Position numbers and translations under genes: made by a program
Part shown: in pieces, positions 1-8,129 of the stretch
Position numbering within the stretch: position 1 is the stretch's first letter
Layout of the letters: the number at the start of each line of letters is the position of its first letter
Notes under the pieces: generated by a model
Databases searched by the model: none
Told to the model about the DNA's origin: nothing
Seen by the model: only the letters and a program-made list of their open reading frames with translations
Assembly (NCBI GenBank): GCA_027922465.2
Contig: BQMF02000013.1
Location: 1 to 64,000, forward strand
Source: Turritopsis dohrnii
Taxonomy: Eukaryota; Cnidaria; Hydrozoa; Anthoathecata; Oceaniidae
Direction of reading: 5' to 3'
Length of the DNA stretch: 64,000 nt

Positions 1-1
1 G

Positions 2-298
2 GATAATGTTCTTCTGATTGTACGCAAGCACTCTACATCTGAAGATGATGAACATTACAACCTGCCTTACTACATCGCACGGATACAGAGACGTACAATC
101 ACAAGTAAGAGACGATGGTTACTCAACCAGTTTCCGAGCAGTGAGGAGATCGTTGTCATCGATAATCCTAACGGTATACACGCGTTTAATAGATTCGAAG
201 AGGACGGGCATGTGGAACGTTTCCAGTGTCATTTCAGATTGATCGACTTAACTCGTGATGATCTATATGACTTGGGTGTCCCTGCCCTTGAAGATTGA
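2..298 (+). CDS. C-terminal part of an unknown Polinton-block protein (partial at window edge)
   Basis: The frame starting at base 2 is open from the window edge to a TGA at 296-298, giving 98 codons with no visible start. The peptide is charged, with many Asp, Glu and Arg residues, no membrane segment and an acidic end (VPALED). I do not recognise the family. It lies directly before a strong hairpin and converges on the minus-strand two-TM gene of the Polinton block, so it probably belongs to the same element. Its upstream part lies outside the window. It could be the tail of a replication or maturation protein, but nothing in these residues decides that. The neighbouring frame starting at 18 reads less like a protein and is probably a shadow. 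Confidence 0.5.
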   Translation, partial: DNVLLIVRKHSTSEDDEHYNLPYYIARIQRRTITSKRRWLLNQFPSSEEIVVIDNPNGIHAFNRFEEDGHVERFQCHFRLIDLTRDDLYDLGVPALED

Positions 299-300
299 AG

Positions 301-325
301 AGGGGTCCCAACGGTTGGGACCCCT
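301..325. terminator. perfect hairpin between convergent genes, candidate transcript-end signal
   Basis: Bases 301-312 and 314-325 are perfect reverse complements around a single centre base, giving an 11-12 bp GC-rich stem (AGGGGTCCCAAC). It lies 3 bases after the stop at 298 and 62 bases before the end of the convergent minus-strand gene at 387. Large DNA viruses such as mimivirus use palindromes at gene ends to direct transcript ending. Its use here is inference. Confidence 0.5.
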
Positions 326-386
326 TGGCAGATGTCGTTTTGTAGCTTTACCAAGCTATAAAACATAAGGAGGGGTGCCTCATACA

Positions 387-1085
387 TCACATAGCAGGTG
401 CACTCGGGGTATCTGAACTGCTCACGAGCTTTTTTGCGATTTCTTCGCGACCTTCTTTCCTTCCACGTTCCAAAAGCTCTTGCTTCTGATGTTCGTAAAG
501 CTGTTTGATCACCTTCCTTGATCGTTTTCGCAGCTCTTGCTTCTGATGTTCGTAAAGCTGTTTCTCCTCCATAATTCGAGTAAACTCAGGATGATCGATG
601 GTACCGTCTTCGTAGACTTTTGATATTAGCACACGCAGACTGTCTAGAACGGTCTGCGCAGCGAATGCGATATCATGATTTTTCTGTCTTTTTACATCGA
701 AAATAGAGGCACATTTTTGAATACCGCTCATTATTAGACCCACCACGAGAGCTGTCACACACAGCGCGATGCTCATCGAAGTATCCATTTCTGATACCAA
801 GCATGCAATCTCACCACCAGAGAGTACAACATTCACCGCGATCAGAAAGTAACATGCATATTTCGCAACTGCTGAGTAGTGTGAAAATTTGCGCTCTAAA
901 GATGTTCGACTTTCTAGTTCCCGAGATAGGTATGCTTCCGTCTCCTTCACCGCTTGAATTCTATAGTTTTTTGCGTATCCATTCTCTGGGTCTGGTAAAA
1001 CAGGATATAGCTTCTCCGTAGTCACGTCGTACATTGCCATCTGTTTATTTGAAGACGACGAGCATATTGATAGCTTGTAAATCAA
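387..1085 (-). CDS. two-TM membrane protein with basic, repeated C-terminal helix
   Basis: The protein has 232 residues. Two hydrophobic segments (about residues 74-95 and 103-122) follow a helical region. After them comes a long charged helical tail with two copies of a roughly 16-residue unit containing LYEHQKQEL, then a basic run and a Ser/Pro-rich end. The layout (helix, closely spaced TM pair, long helix) recalls SLATT-type two-TM proteins, but I see no diagnostic motif, so that is only resemblance. Its 5' end overlaps the 3' end of the penton-like gene at 1045 by 41 bases on the same strand, which suggests one transcription unit. A role in a virion or in host membrane remodelling fits the context. 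The reading frame is intact. Confidence 0.6.
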   Translation of the reverse strand: MIYKLSICSSSSNKQMAMYDVTTEKLYPVLPDPENGYAKNYRIQAVKETEAYLSRELESRTSLERKFSHYSAVAKYACYFLIAVNVVLSGGEIACLVSEMDTSMSIALCVTALVVGLIMSGIQKCASIFDVKRQKNHDIAFAAQTVLDSLRVLISKVYEDGTIDHPEFTRIMEEKQLYEHQKQELRKRSRKVIKQLYEHQKQELLERGRKEGREEIAKKLVSSSDTPSAPAM

Positions 1086-1710
1086 CTTTCCTGCCTTGAT
1101 CGTCGGTGACGTAAAAATTCAACGTTCGCGTTGAGGACCTCAATTTGTTGGTGAACATAGGACGTTCATAGTGATACGACATGATGTCGCCATACTCGTA
1201 TTCTGGCTTCTGAAGTCTAAAAATGTGTACGATTTTCGTAATTGCACCGTTTAACAGAATATAGCTGTTTTCGAATTCCTCACAGTACAGCCGTATAGAC
1301 TTGAACGTACAGAAGTTTGGCACCGATCTATATTCACCTTGAGTATACTTCTTATCTAATCCTAAAAGTTCCCCTAAGTTTTCACTTATTGAGACGTAAT
1401 ACCCTTTTTGTACTGATAAGTGAAGCTTACCATCCTCTCTTGGATCGAGATTTGCGCATCCAAGTGATCTTGCATTTATTCTTGAACGAATACTCTTTGA
1501 CGTATATAATCCAGGTGGAAAGTCTATATGCAGGGGGAACCTTGAATCGACGGGGTCTTTTTTTGATACTTGATCAATGGTAAATCTAGCGTGTTGAACT
1601 AGGTTGAGCCACCCCACGTATAACACTGCTTCTTTTATCGCAATCTCCGTGCCTTCTTTTAACTCTGTTGGTAACTTGGTTTCTCCAAGATGGGTGACAT
1701 TTACATACAT
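1045..1710 (-). CDS. penton-like minor capsid protein of a Polinton
   Basis: The protein has 221 residues and no membrane segment. The C-terminal stretch LNFYVTDDQGR followed by VDL and a hydrophobic end (MLVVFK) matches the typical end of Maverick/Polinton and adintovirus penton proteins, where an aromatic or hydrophobic strand precedes a D-x-x-G turn. The length fits a single jelly-roll vertex protein. In that family the pentamer fills the capsid vertices between hexon-type capsomers. Its start lies 15 bases from the divergent gene beginning at 1725, and its end overlaps the two-TM gene. The frame is intact, unlike the major capsid gene nearby. The family call rests on the C-terminal motif and the gene neighbourhood. 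Confidence 0.7.
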   Translation of the reverse strand: MYVNVTHLGETKLPTELKEGTEIAIKEAVLYVGWLNLVQHARFTIDQVSKKDPVDSRFPLHIDFPPGLYTSKSIRSRINARSLGCANLDPREDGKLHLSVQKGYYVSISENLGELLGLDKKYTQGEYRSVPNFCTFKSIRLYCEEFENSYILLNGAITKIVHIFRLQKPEYEYGDIMSYHYERPMFTNKLRSSTRTLNFYVTDDQGRKVDLQAINMLVVFK

Positions 1711-1724
1711 TTATTATAAGAGAA

Positions 1725-2800
1725 ATGAACTACGACAAGGTGCGGTATATACCAAAATTCGGGCAACCCAGTACACTCTTAGCTGCTAAGGAACTCTGGG
1801 AGCAAAGGATCGTTGTGGATCAACAAGGGAGCTTTTTCATCGCTAAGTTTCGCGATATTTTCTCATTTCCGTTTGTACCCATGAAAATGACAGATGGCTC
1901 GATATCGACATGTACCCAGGACAGTTATCTTTTGCTACCTGGTTAGCTACGACTGGTTGCGGCATATCAACGCAACATCTACACCATAAGAACCCTATGA
2001 TTGCGAGCATCTACCGCTTTCACGTCTATTTTCAGATACGTCTGATCTTGAAGCAACTTGAAATTCCTCTACCAAGTGAACTAAGCTTCAACCCGCGAGA
2101 TAACAAATACAATTCAAGTGCGTTCAAGACGCTCTCTGCAGAGTTTGACATACCAGCTGACAAGTTCTTCTGGCGATACCCTGCTCGCATGCGGAGAATT
2201 GGCAAGAGTTGGGAATTCTACGTTCAAAATGATGTTAATGCTGGGTTAAGTAGAGCTGGTATACAACGCTTGTCGCAGAGTACGCGGATGTACGCACGAA
2301 TGCTTTTAGAAAGTCAGGCGAGTGCACGTTCCGTTATAGCGGGTGACACTGGACGTGCCTTGGATGCTCAAAAGATCTTCATGACCGCAGTAGAGCAAGC
2401 GATCCGGAAAGACACCTCTTTAGCGGAAGAGATTGGTAAGTTCCAGAAAGCCTTAAGTTACGCTAGATCGGAACCTGATTTTGGCGTTGCCCTCGGTACA
2501 TACCTAATACCCAGCGATTTAAAGCTTGGGAATCTCGACAACATCTCTGATTTTTCGACAAAGCTTACCGTTGCGACTCACATCGGTAAACTACCACCAC
2601 CACCTAAACAACACTCTTTAGGATTTCAGGGTCGCAGAATGGCTTCCTCCGATCCTCCAACATCTTCCGTTAAGCGAGCTCAAACGTCTTCCGTTAAGCA
2701 AGTCAACGTCTTCCGCGCTAAGCAGCATGAAGAAGAAAAGCAAGCTCTCATGTGGGTAGGTGTCGGTTTAATTGCGGTTCTTTTGTATTTCAAACCATAG
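1725..2800 (+). pseudogene. conserved Polinton structural-protein candidate, split by a frameshift
   Basis: Two overlapping frames cover this gene. The first (1725-1946) gives 73 residues and ends at a TAG. The second opens at about 1861, has an ATG at 1910 and runs to 2800 (296 residues). The second frame has the body of the protein: a segment with FATWLATTGCG near its start, a Tyr/Phe-rich helix, a long helical middle, a proline run (PPPP) and a C-terminal membrane anchor (about residues 277-294). The overlap with no join suggests a one-base loss between about 1861 and 1946. Alternatively the ATG at 1910 starts a separate protein, or the overlap supports recoding, though I see no classic slippery site. 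It is divergent from the penton-like gene and converges on the hydrophobic protein gene with a 33-base overlap. The exact function is unknown. Confidence 0.55.
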
Positions 2801-3328
2801 CCAGTTGCCTATCAGACCAACCCCCAAAACTACGACTAGCCATGCGTTGCTTGCTAGAGCTATGACACCTTTCTTCAGAAAGTTTAAGAGCCAGCTTACA
2901 ACACTTCCAATGATCCCCGGCAATGCAGCTCCAAGTTTGCTTGCAAGTTTTCCGAGAAGGCGTCCAAGTGCTTCGAGCTGCTTCTTCACCCATTGCTGCA
3001 CACCAGCTCTTCCAGAAGCAGCAGGAGGACTTCCTGGAGGAGCACCACCACCACCTGTGAGAGAGGTTGCTATCGTTGATATTACCAGCGAAAACGCTGT
3101 TAAGATTGAAACGATTGTGATGCCTTGCTCTCGAAAGAGGATGCGAAGTTTCTCCCCTAGTGTTCTATCCTTGTCGAGGACTTTGAATACCGTCTCTTTG
3201 ATGCGCGACCACTGGCTAGACAACTCCTTGCGGTTACCACTGAGCACCTCTAGTCGAGATGCACGCTCCGCTTTCAAATTGGAGAGTCGTCGCTTAATCT
3301 CTTCTTGTATTTCAGGTTCTTGTTTCAC
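2768..3328 (-). CDS. hydrophobic Gly/Ala-rich virion-type membrane protein
   Basis: The protein has 186 residues. A charged helical N-terminus is followed by FREQGITI and a hydrophobic segment (about residues 71-90), a Gly/Pro/Ala linker containing GGGG, an amphipathic segment with VKKQLEALG, another hydrophobic segment around PGIIGSVVSW, and a C-terminal hydrophobic segment. I recognise this architecture as a protein recurrent in metazoan Polintons and adintoviruses, where a membrane-active or minor virion role is suspected. It overlaps the end of the divergent 1725-2800 gene and begins inside the end of the coiled-coil gene at 3312, typical of a compact viral block. The frame is intact. The function is inference from family context. 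Confidence 0.6.
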   Translation of the reverse strand: MKQEPEIQEEIKRRLSNLKAERASRLEVLSGNRKELSSQWSRIKETVFKVLDKDRTLGEKLRILFREQGITIVSILTAFSLVISTIATSLTGGGGAPPGSPPAASGRAGVQQWVKKQLEALGRLLGKLASKLGAALPGIIGSVVSWLLNFLKKGVIALASNAWLVVVLGVGLIGNWLWFEIQKNRN

Positions 3329-3742
3329 CTAGTTTACGTTCTTCTTTTGCTATTTGACTATCGAGTTCGCCTAATTTTGCTAAGTTGTTCTCCAGCTCCC
3401 CACGTATTCGTTTTAGTGCATCGTCTAAGCCTCTAAGTTCACGCAAATTAAATTCAATCCCTTGCTCGCGTAAGAACTCCCCCACCTCTAACGTTTTTTG
3501 GGTGCCTTGCTCGAGCATTTCACCCAATACCTCCCTCGCATTTGAGATTTGTCGAGGACTTGACTGTCATCCAAGCTATCCATTTCAATATTTTCTAGTT
3601 GTTTCGCTAGTTTACGTCTTCCCTTATGCATCCACTCTGGTGTACTATCAACACCTAACTGGGTTTTTATAGCATCCTCACCACCTAGGATTTTAATATA
3701 TCTCGAGCGTAAAATCCTCCCTTTTTTTGTTATTGGTGCCAT
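3312..3742 (-). pseudogene. coiled-coil Polinton protein, probably split by a frameshift
   Basis: One minus-strand frame (3742-3488) gives 84 residues beginning MAPITKKGR and carrying LGGEDAIKTQLG. A second (open from about 3570 to 3312) gives a charged coiled coil containing FLREQGIEFNLREL and a Lys/Glu-rich end. The second has no ATG near its open start and is entered only by a TTG at 3527. The first frame turns into basic low-complexity sequence after about 3560, where the second becomes protein-like. The simplest reading is one gene of about 140 residues with a frameshift between 3575 and 3490. Two overlapping genes remain possible. The downstream hydrophobic gene overlaps its end by 17 bases. 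Confidence 0.45.
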
Positions 3743-4018
3743 TCATCATTTTTTAAAATTCAACTTTTGCGACACCTGGTGTTTGTTGAAGTTACTCGAA
3801 ACCGATCCAAAGCTAAAGGATCTCCTTTATACCAGATGTGTATAAATCTTCTATAGTCTGTCTTTTAATTTCTGTTCCCTGTGACTTATCTGCTTGGTAT
3901 TTCAGAAGAATCGCCTGTGTCAGATATAAGCGGTGTAGTGTCAGATGTAAACGATGTATCTTCAAATTTACCGTAAGGTGTTTTATAATCAAGTGGATCC
4001 ATTTCTCTTATAATAAAC
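3743..4018. promoter_or_regulatory. divergent intergenic region with a 21-bp tandem repeat
   Basis: This gap lies between the minus-strand coiled-coil gene and the plus-strand major capsid gene. It holds two adjacent copies of a 21-bp unit (3917-3937 and 3938-3958, beginning GTGTCAGAT) that differ at a few bases. The sequence just before the ATG at 4019 is AT-rich. As the only sizeable space between divergent capsid genes, it probably carries both promoters. No defined binding site can be named. Confidence 0.35.
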
Positions 4019-5570
4019 ATGTATGGTATTGCAAACCCTCATAAGGAATATATGACTCGCTTTGCCTTCAACGTAAGTAAGTAAGTAAGTAAGTAAGTAA
4101 CGGGAATTTTTAGTCCTTGGGCTTCCATCCGTAACGGTTGGTTCTTCCGCCCGCCGACTTGCAACTATTAGTTGACTTACCGCCAGAGATACGTATAGCA
4201 TTGCTCTAACTTGCCCGAAGGCCAGTGTGCAGTCAGTCGATGGCTCCTAATGGGCTGACACGCTGCTTTTAAAGCGCATCGGAGTGGTGTATTGAGATAC
4301 GACATGACTGGACTCGAACACGGGTCGCAGCGGCCGCACTCAAAGGTACTAACCACCACGCCATCGCTGCACCGCGTCAGCATGTCAAGATCTTGCATAC
4401 ACCAAGTAATATTGATCAGAATCAATGTCTAGATGTGAGGGTGCCGAATCTAGGTGCTAATGATGTCATTCTACCAGAATCGCTCAAGCTCACGTTTGAT
4501 ATCAAACTCAACTCCACCGATACAGGACGCTACATCGTCAACAACTTGGGAAAGGCTTTGATCGAACAGTTGACTATCAGTTACGAAGGAAACATCATCC
4601 AAGACATTCAAGATGCGGATGTGATGGAAATTTACAAGGACAGATGGCTACCTGAGGAAATGCAAGTGGAACGTATCCAACAGGGAATAGATCCGGAGGG
4701 TGATGTGAACAAGCTCAGAGTCACACCGGATTTAACGAGTACTTCAACAAGTAAGTCCGCCCTGGCAGCTGTCTATGGTAACCGTTTTGCCATTCCTCTA
4801 TGGGAATTTTTTGAACTCGTCAAGCATCTCCCCTATGTACAGCTTGGCGATCGCTTAAGCTTCAAACTTAAATTCGCAGAATATGGAAAGGTCATCAAAG
4901 ATGCAGGATCAGGATCAGGTGCTTCGAAGAAAAATCCTGACGGCACCTACACTATCTACAACATTGCTCTAGAATTCGACAAGGTAGAAGACTCTGACTT
5001 CAAACTAAAAGTCTACAACGAACTTGCTAATAAACGCTTACCCTACACGCGTGTTTTACGGCATAGAATAATGCCTTTCGACAAGAAAGATACCACCTGG
5101 AATATAGGGGTAATGTGCCCAGTGAGAGTTTAAAGGCTCTTGTTCTATTCTTTTTTGATCTAGACAAACGAAAAGCATACGCTATGGATAACACCCATTA
5201 CTACAACCCGAAAATCAGCAAGGTAGACATTAGCATCGAAGGAGAGCCTAATCAACTCTATACACATGGCTTAATTCCAGAAGAAATGTATGCCCCGGCA
5301 CGGAAGTATTTCACTTCCAATGAACTGCTGCCGGCCATTAGTCCTTCTAAATTCTTTGATTCTAATTACTGTCTTTTTATCGACTTTCGAAGTGTTGCTG
5401 ACAACACTCTACATAGTGCGGGGAGGCGCCTCAAAAACACTTCAACTGGTGTGCAACTGTATATCACCAAGAAAGCTGATGGTGCGGGAGCCATCCAATG
5501 TTACCTCTTTGTGCTACAAGATGGACAGGTTAACTTCGCGGATGCACGCTTCCACAGTGTCGGCTACTAA
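4019..5570 (+). pseudogene. major capsid protein (double jelly-roll type) of a Polinton, disrupted
   Basis: The main frame (from about 4381 to 5133) carries a Polinton-type major capsid start region (IDQNQCLDV, then VPNLG) and jelly-roll-like strands. A second frame (5115-5570) carries the C-terminal half, ending DARFHSVGY. The break is a one-base loss near 5116-5121, after which the first frame reaches a stop at 5131. There is a second break: a short frame from ATG 4019 (MYGIANPHKEY) runs into a SINE at about 4073, and capsid sequence resumes after the SINE at about 4381. The likely N-terminus is therefore cut off by an insertion. In the family this protein builds the hexon-type trimers of the capsid shell. 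The ATPase follows after five bases. With both lesions the gene cannot make a full capsid protein. Confidence 0.8.
4073..4376 (-). repeat. tRNA-derived SINE inserted in the capsid gene
   Basis: Read on the minus strand, the element starts near 4376 with a tRNA-like head. An A-box-like GTGGTTAGTACC lies at 4345-4356 and a B-box GTGTTCGAGTCC at 4310-4321, as in RNA polymerase III promoters. About 200 bp of unrelated body follows, then a (TTAC)n tail (4073-4100 as GTAA on the plus strand). I could not find a clean target-site duplication. The tRNA-like part does not fold as an obvious functional tRNA, so I call it a SINE. It interrupts the N-terminal coding region of the major capsid gene. Confidence 0.75.
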
Positions 5571-5575
5571 AATAA

Positions 5576-6181
5576 ATGAACCTTATTAAAGATCCTTGTA
5601 CCACCATTTTTTCAGGACCGACAGGCTGTGGCAAGACGGAACTGGCTCTACGCTTACTACAGAACCAGTTCAAGCACCACTTTGACTACATCGTCATTCT
5701 CTGTCCTTCCCTCCGATGGAATACAACCTATAAAGACTGTACGATTCTCTGGGAAGATGATGATCTTTTTCTGATCGAACCTACACCACAACAGGACTTA
5801 CTATATTGGATTGAGATATTCACCAAGCAATTTGCAGGGCAGGAAACCTTATTCATCATCGATGATTCCATAGCTGATGAGAAACTCGATAAGAAGAGGA
5901 CTCCATTTCTCAATCTAAGTACCACAGGACGTCATCAAAAACATAGTCTATGGCTTCTCACCCAAGTCTACACAGCTCTTCCAAAAACTATCAGACGGCA
6001 AGCAAAGATGCTATTCATTTGGTATCCTAAAGAGAAGAGTGATGTTAAGCTTATCGATGATGAAACCAATGTCATCAAAAACGACTGGAGTGACATCTTG
6101 CAAGAAATGGATGCTTCAGAACACGCATATCTTTACATACGATGTAGGTTCCCAAGGAGTTACAAGGTTGTTCTTCAATAA
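5576..6181 (+). CDS. genome-packaging ATPase (FtsK/HerA-type) of a Polinton
   Basis: The protein has 201 residues. The Walker A motif is GPTGCGKTEL at about residues 14-23, and the Walker B is LFIIDDS near residue 108. Sensor-like polar residues in NLSTTGRHQ and the C-terminal ASEHAYLYI / FPRSYKV region are typical of Polinton packaging ATPases. The family pumps DNA into preformed capsids. The length is normal for this group and the frame is intact from ATG to stop. It starts five bases after the major capsid gene's stop on the same strand, the usual order in these elements. This is the best preserved core gene of the block. The fold and family are clear; activity is inference. Confidence 0.88.
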   Translation: MNLIKDPCTTIFSGPTGCGKTELALRLLQNQFKHHFDYIVILCPSLRWNTTYKDCTILWEDDDLFLIEPTPQQDLLYWIEIFTKQFAGQETLFIIDDSIADEKLDKKRTPFLNLSTTGRHQKHSLWLLTQVYTALPKTIRRQAKMLFIWYPKEKSDVKLIDDETNVIKNDWSDILQEMDASEHAYLYIRCRFPRSYKVVLQ

Positions 6182-6194
6182 GTAGTTTGTATAC

Positions 6195-7184
6195 TTATTG
6201 AAAATAGCCAGTTAGAAATTTCTTATCTCCCTCATCATAGTACCAATCCCACACCCTATCCGGATGCATGGTAACTTCCACCAACTCGTAATAGAGATCT
6301 TTTCCGAATCGACTCTTGTGATGATAGCGAAAGAGCTCCTCGTGAATAGCGTCATAACCTAACCAACGTCGACAGAGTGCTACAATCATAAAGTGACCAT
6401 TGAAAGCTGCAAACTCCATTGCGTCGTCAAACTGAGTCGCACCGCACTCCTTTAGTAGTTTAACTATCTCAATGTGACCCAACAAAGCTGCTGCTAGCAT
6501 TGCCCTTTCAAAATCATCCTCGGCCCACTCCTTGTATAATTTGACGATCTCGATGTGACCCTTGTAAGCTGCATCTACCATTTTCCAGTCAAAATCAGTC
6601 GCACCCCACTCCTTGCAGAGTTTAACTATCTCGATGTGACCATTGGAAGCTGCCTCTCTCATTGCCCAGTCAAAATCAGTCGCACCCCACTCCTTGCAGA
6701 GTTTAACTATCTTGATGTGACCATTGGAAGCTGCCTCTCTCATTGCTAGGTCAAAATCCGTCGCACCCCACTCCTTACATAGTTTAACGATCTCGATGTG
6801 ACCGTTGCAAGCTGCCGTTATCATTGCCCAATTAAAATAGTTTGCACCCCATTCCTTCAATAGTTTAACTATCTCGATGTGACCCTTGTAAGCTGCATCT
6901 ACCATTGCCCAGTCAAAATCAGTCGCACCCCACTCCTTGCAGAGTTTAACTATCTCGATGTGACCATTGGAAGCTGCCTCTCTCATTGCTAGGTCAAAAT
7001 TGGTTGCACCATATTCCTTTAACAGCTTGACTTCCTCGATGTCACCATTGAGAGCTGCTAGTTCCATTGCCTTATTAAACATTTCCTTATTAAAATCACT
7101 CACATTATGTGACTGTCCATATCCTAGTCTCTCCTTAGTCTTGTTATATAAAGAAGTAACAACGTTTCTGAAATAACTCAACAT
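6195..7184 (-). CDS. ankyrin-like repeat protein with 27-residue units
   Basis: The protein has 329 residues. After a short basic N-terminus it has about eight or nine units of 27 residues built on the pattern AMxxAAxxGHIEIVKL followed by KEWGAT. The matching DNA is an approximately 81-bp tandem repeat. Canonical ankyrin units are 33 residues long; these shorter units resemble repeat families of nucleocytoplasmic large DNA viruses and Polinton-type elements. The C-terminal 65 residues are non-repetitive, rich in Trp and Tyr (RVWDWYYDEG). It ends 14 bases from the convergent ATPase gene. Such proteins usually bind host partners; the target here is unknown. Neighbouring units are nearly identical, pointing to recent unit duplication. 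Confidence 0.75.
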   Translation of the reverse strand: MLSYFRNVVTSLYNKTKERLGYGQSHNVSDFNKEMFNKAMELAALNGDIEEVKLLKEYGATNFDLAMREAASNGHIEIVKLCKEWGATDFDWAMVDAAYKGHIEIVKLLKEWGANYFNWAMITAACNGHIEIVKLCKEWGATDFDLAMREAASNGHIKIVKLCKEWGATDFDWAMREAASNGHIEIVKLCKEWGATDFDWKMVDAAYKGHIEIVKLYKEWAEDDFERAMLAAALLGHIEIVKLLKECGATQFDDAMEFAAFNGHFMIVALCRRWLGYDAIHEELFRYHHKSRFGKDLYYELVEVTMHPDRVWDWYYDEGDKKFLTGYFQ

Positions 7185-7238
7185 CCTTTATTATATAGAC
7201 TTTTTCAACTTGGAAATTTTTTACGAGTGGACAGAACT

Positions 7239-7410
7239 GAGTCAGGGGATTCCCTGACTCATTTGATGAATTTTTATGAGTGGGGATTTCCCTACTTTCG
7301 AGGAGGGGAATTCCCTGACTCATTTGATGAATTTTTATGAGTGGGGATTTCCCTACTTTCAAGGAGGGGAATTCCCTGACTCATTTGATGAATTTTTACG
7401 AGGAGGGGAA
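7239..7410. repeat. 61-bp tandem repeat with a palindrome at its edge
   Basis: The motif TTCCCTGACTCATTTGATGA recurs at about 7250, 7311 and 7372, a period of 61 bp; the last copy is truncated. The first copy is preceded by its own inverted partner, forming a 10-bp stem hairpin around GATT at about 7238-7261 (TGAGTCAGGG and its complement). It lies just upstream of the ankyrin gene start, possibly at the edge of the Polinton. No function is evident. Confidence 0.7.
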
Positions 7411-7424
7411 TTCAACCGTGACCG

Positions 7425-7600
7425 ATGAAACTGCTGATGTCAGCAGTTTTCGACGCATGCGCAGAAGGGGTGGGTTTGATTGATGACTTCGATGATGTGC
7501 TGACGTCAACACTTTTCGACGATAGTGCTGACGTCAACACTTTTCGACAATAATGCTGACGTCAACATTTTTCGACGCATGCGCAGAAGGGGTGGGCACT
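7425..7600. promoter_or_regulatory. cluster of CRE-like and NRF1-like motifs in short repeats
   Basis: Three copies of a unit with GCTGACGTCAAC then TTTTCGAC lie between about 7499 and 7575, each holding the palindrome TGACGTCA (the cAMP-response-element core). A related copy with TGATGTCA precedes them. The cluster is bracketed by two copies of CGACGCATGCGCAGAAGG (7451 and 7573), whose GCATGCGC core matches NRF1-type sites. The arrangement looks like a promoter or enhancer. The gene it serves is not clear. Confidence 0.5.
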
Positions 7601-8129
7601 TTGTCATTTTTACCGATTTTTTTCTGGGACTATGAGAGTTTGACCGTGTGTCCTACAATCCGCAATTATCTATCTCTGAACTGGAACTGACACAGTCATT
7701 GATATAAAAAAAAGACCAAAAAGGGGAGTGATGTGGTGTCGGGGACGGGCAACATATTGTAAAAACATGAGCTCACGTGTAACTCTCTCTTAGTAAACAG
7801 ACAGTTAGTTCACAAAGGCGTGTTTATTTTCTGACCTGATACCTGTCTCTCAAACACTACACGTTTTTTTTTTATAAGAAACCTACATGTAGAATCTTCA
7901 AAAATTAAGAAACTTTTACTACTACATTATATGTCTATGTCTATTTCTGAAATAAGAAACTTTAGTAAGGAGCTTGAAAATGATCATTGGATTGCATTTG
8001 TATTTCAAACAGAAAATCTAGAACGCCATGATTCGAATGTTTTGTTTTTGTTTTTTGTCAATCGTCGGGCAGTTTGTTACATACTGCATTTAGATTCAAA
8101 ACAGATAATTTTAGTGACAATAAAGCAAG
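7601..8129. other. AT-rich stretch without a convincing gene
   Basis: An open frame at 7931-8179 (82 codons) shows no recognisable domain and may be the start of the decayed gene that follows. A TAAGAAACC motif near 7878 also occurs near 35873 and may be a repeat end. Otherwise I see nothing. Confidence 0.4.

Noticed and set aside
2772..3332. 186-codon plus-strand frame opposite the hydrophobic virion-type gene
   Set aside because: Antisense shadow. The minus-strand product has the Gly/Ala-rich membrane architecture; the plus-strand product has no domain.
4303..4376. tRNA gene on the minus strand
   Set aside because: A and B boxes are present but it is followed by a SINE body and a (TTAC)n tail, and no clean cloverleaf is seen.
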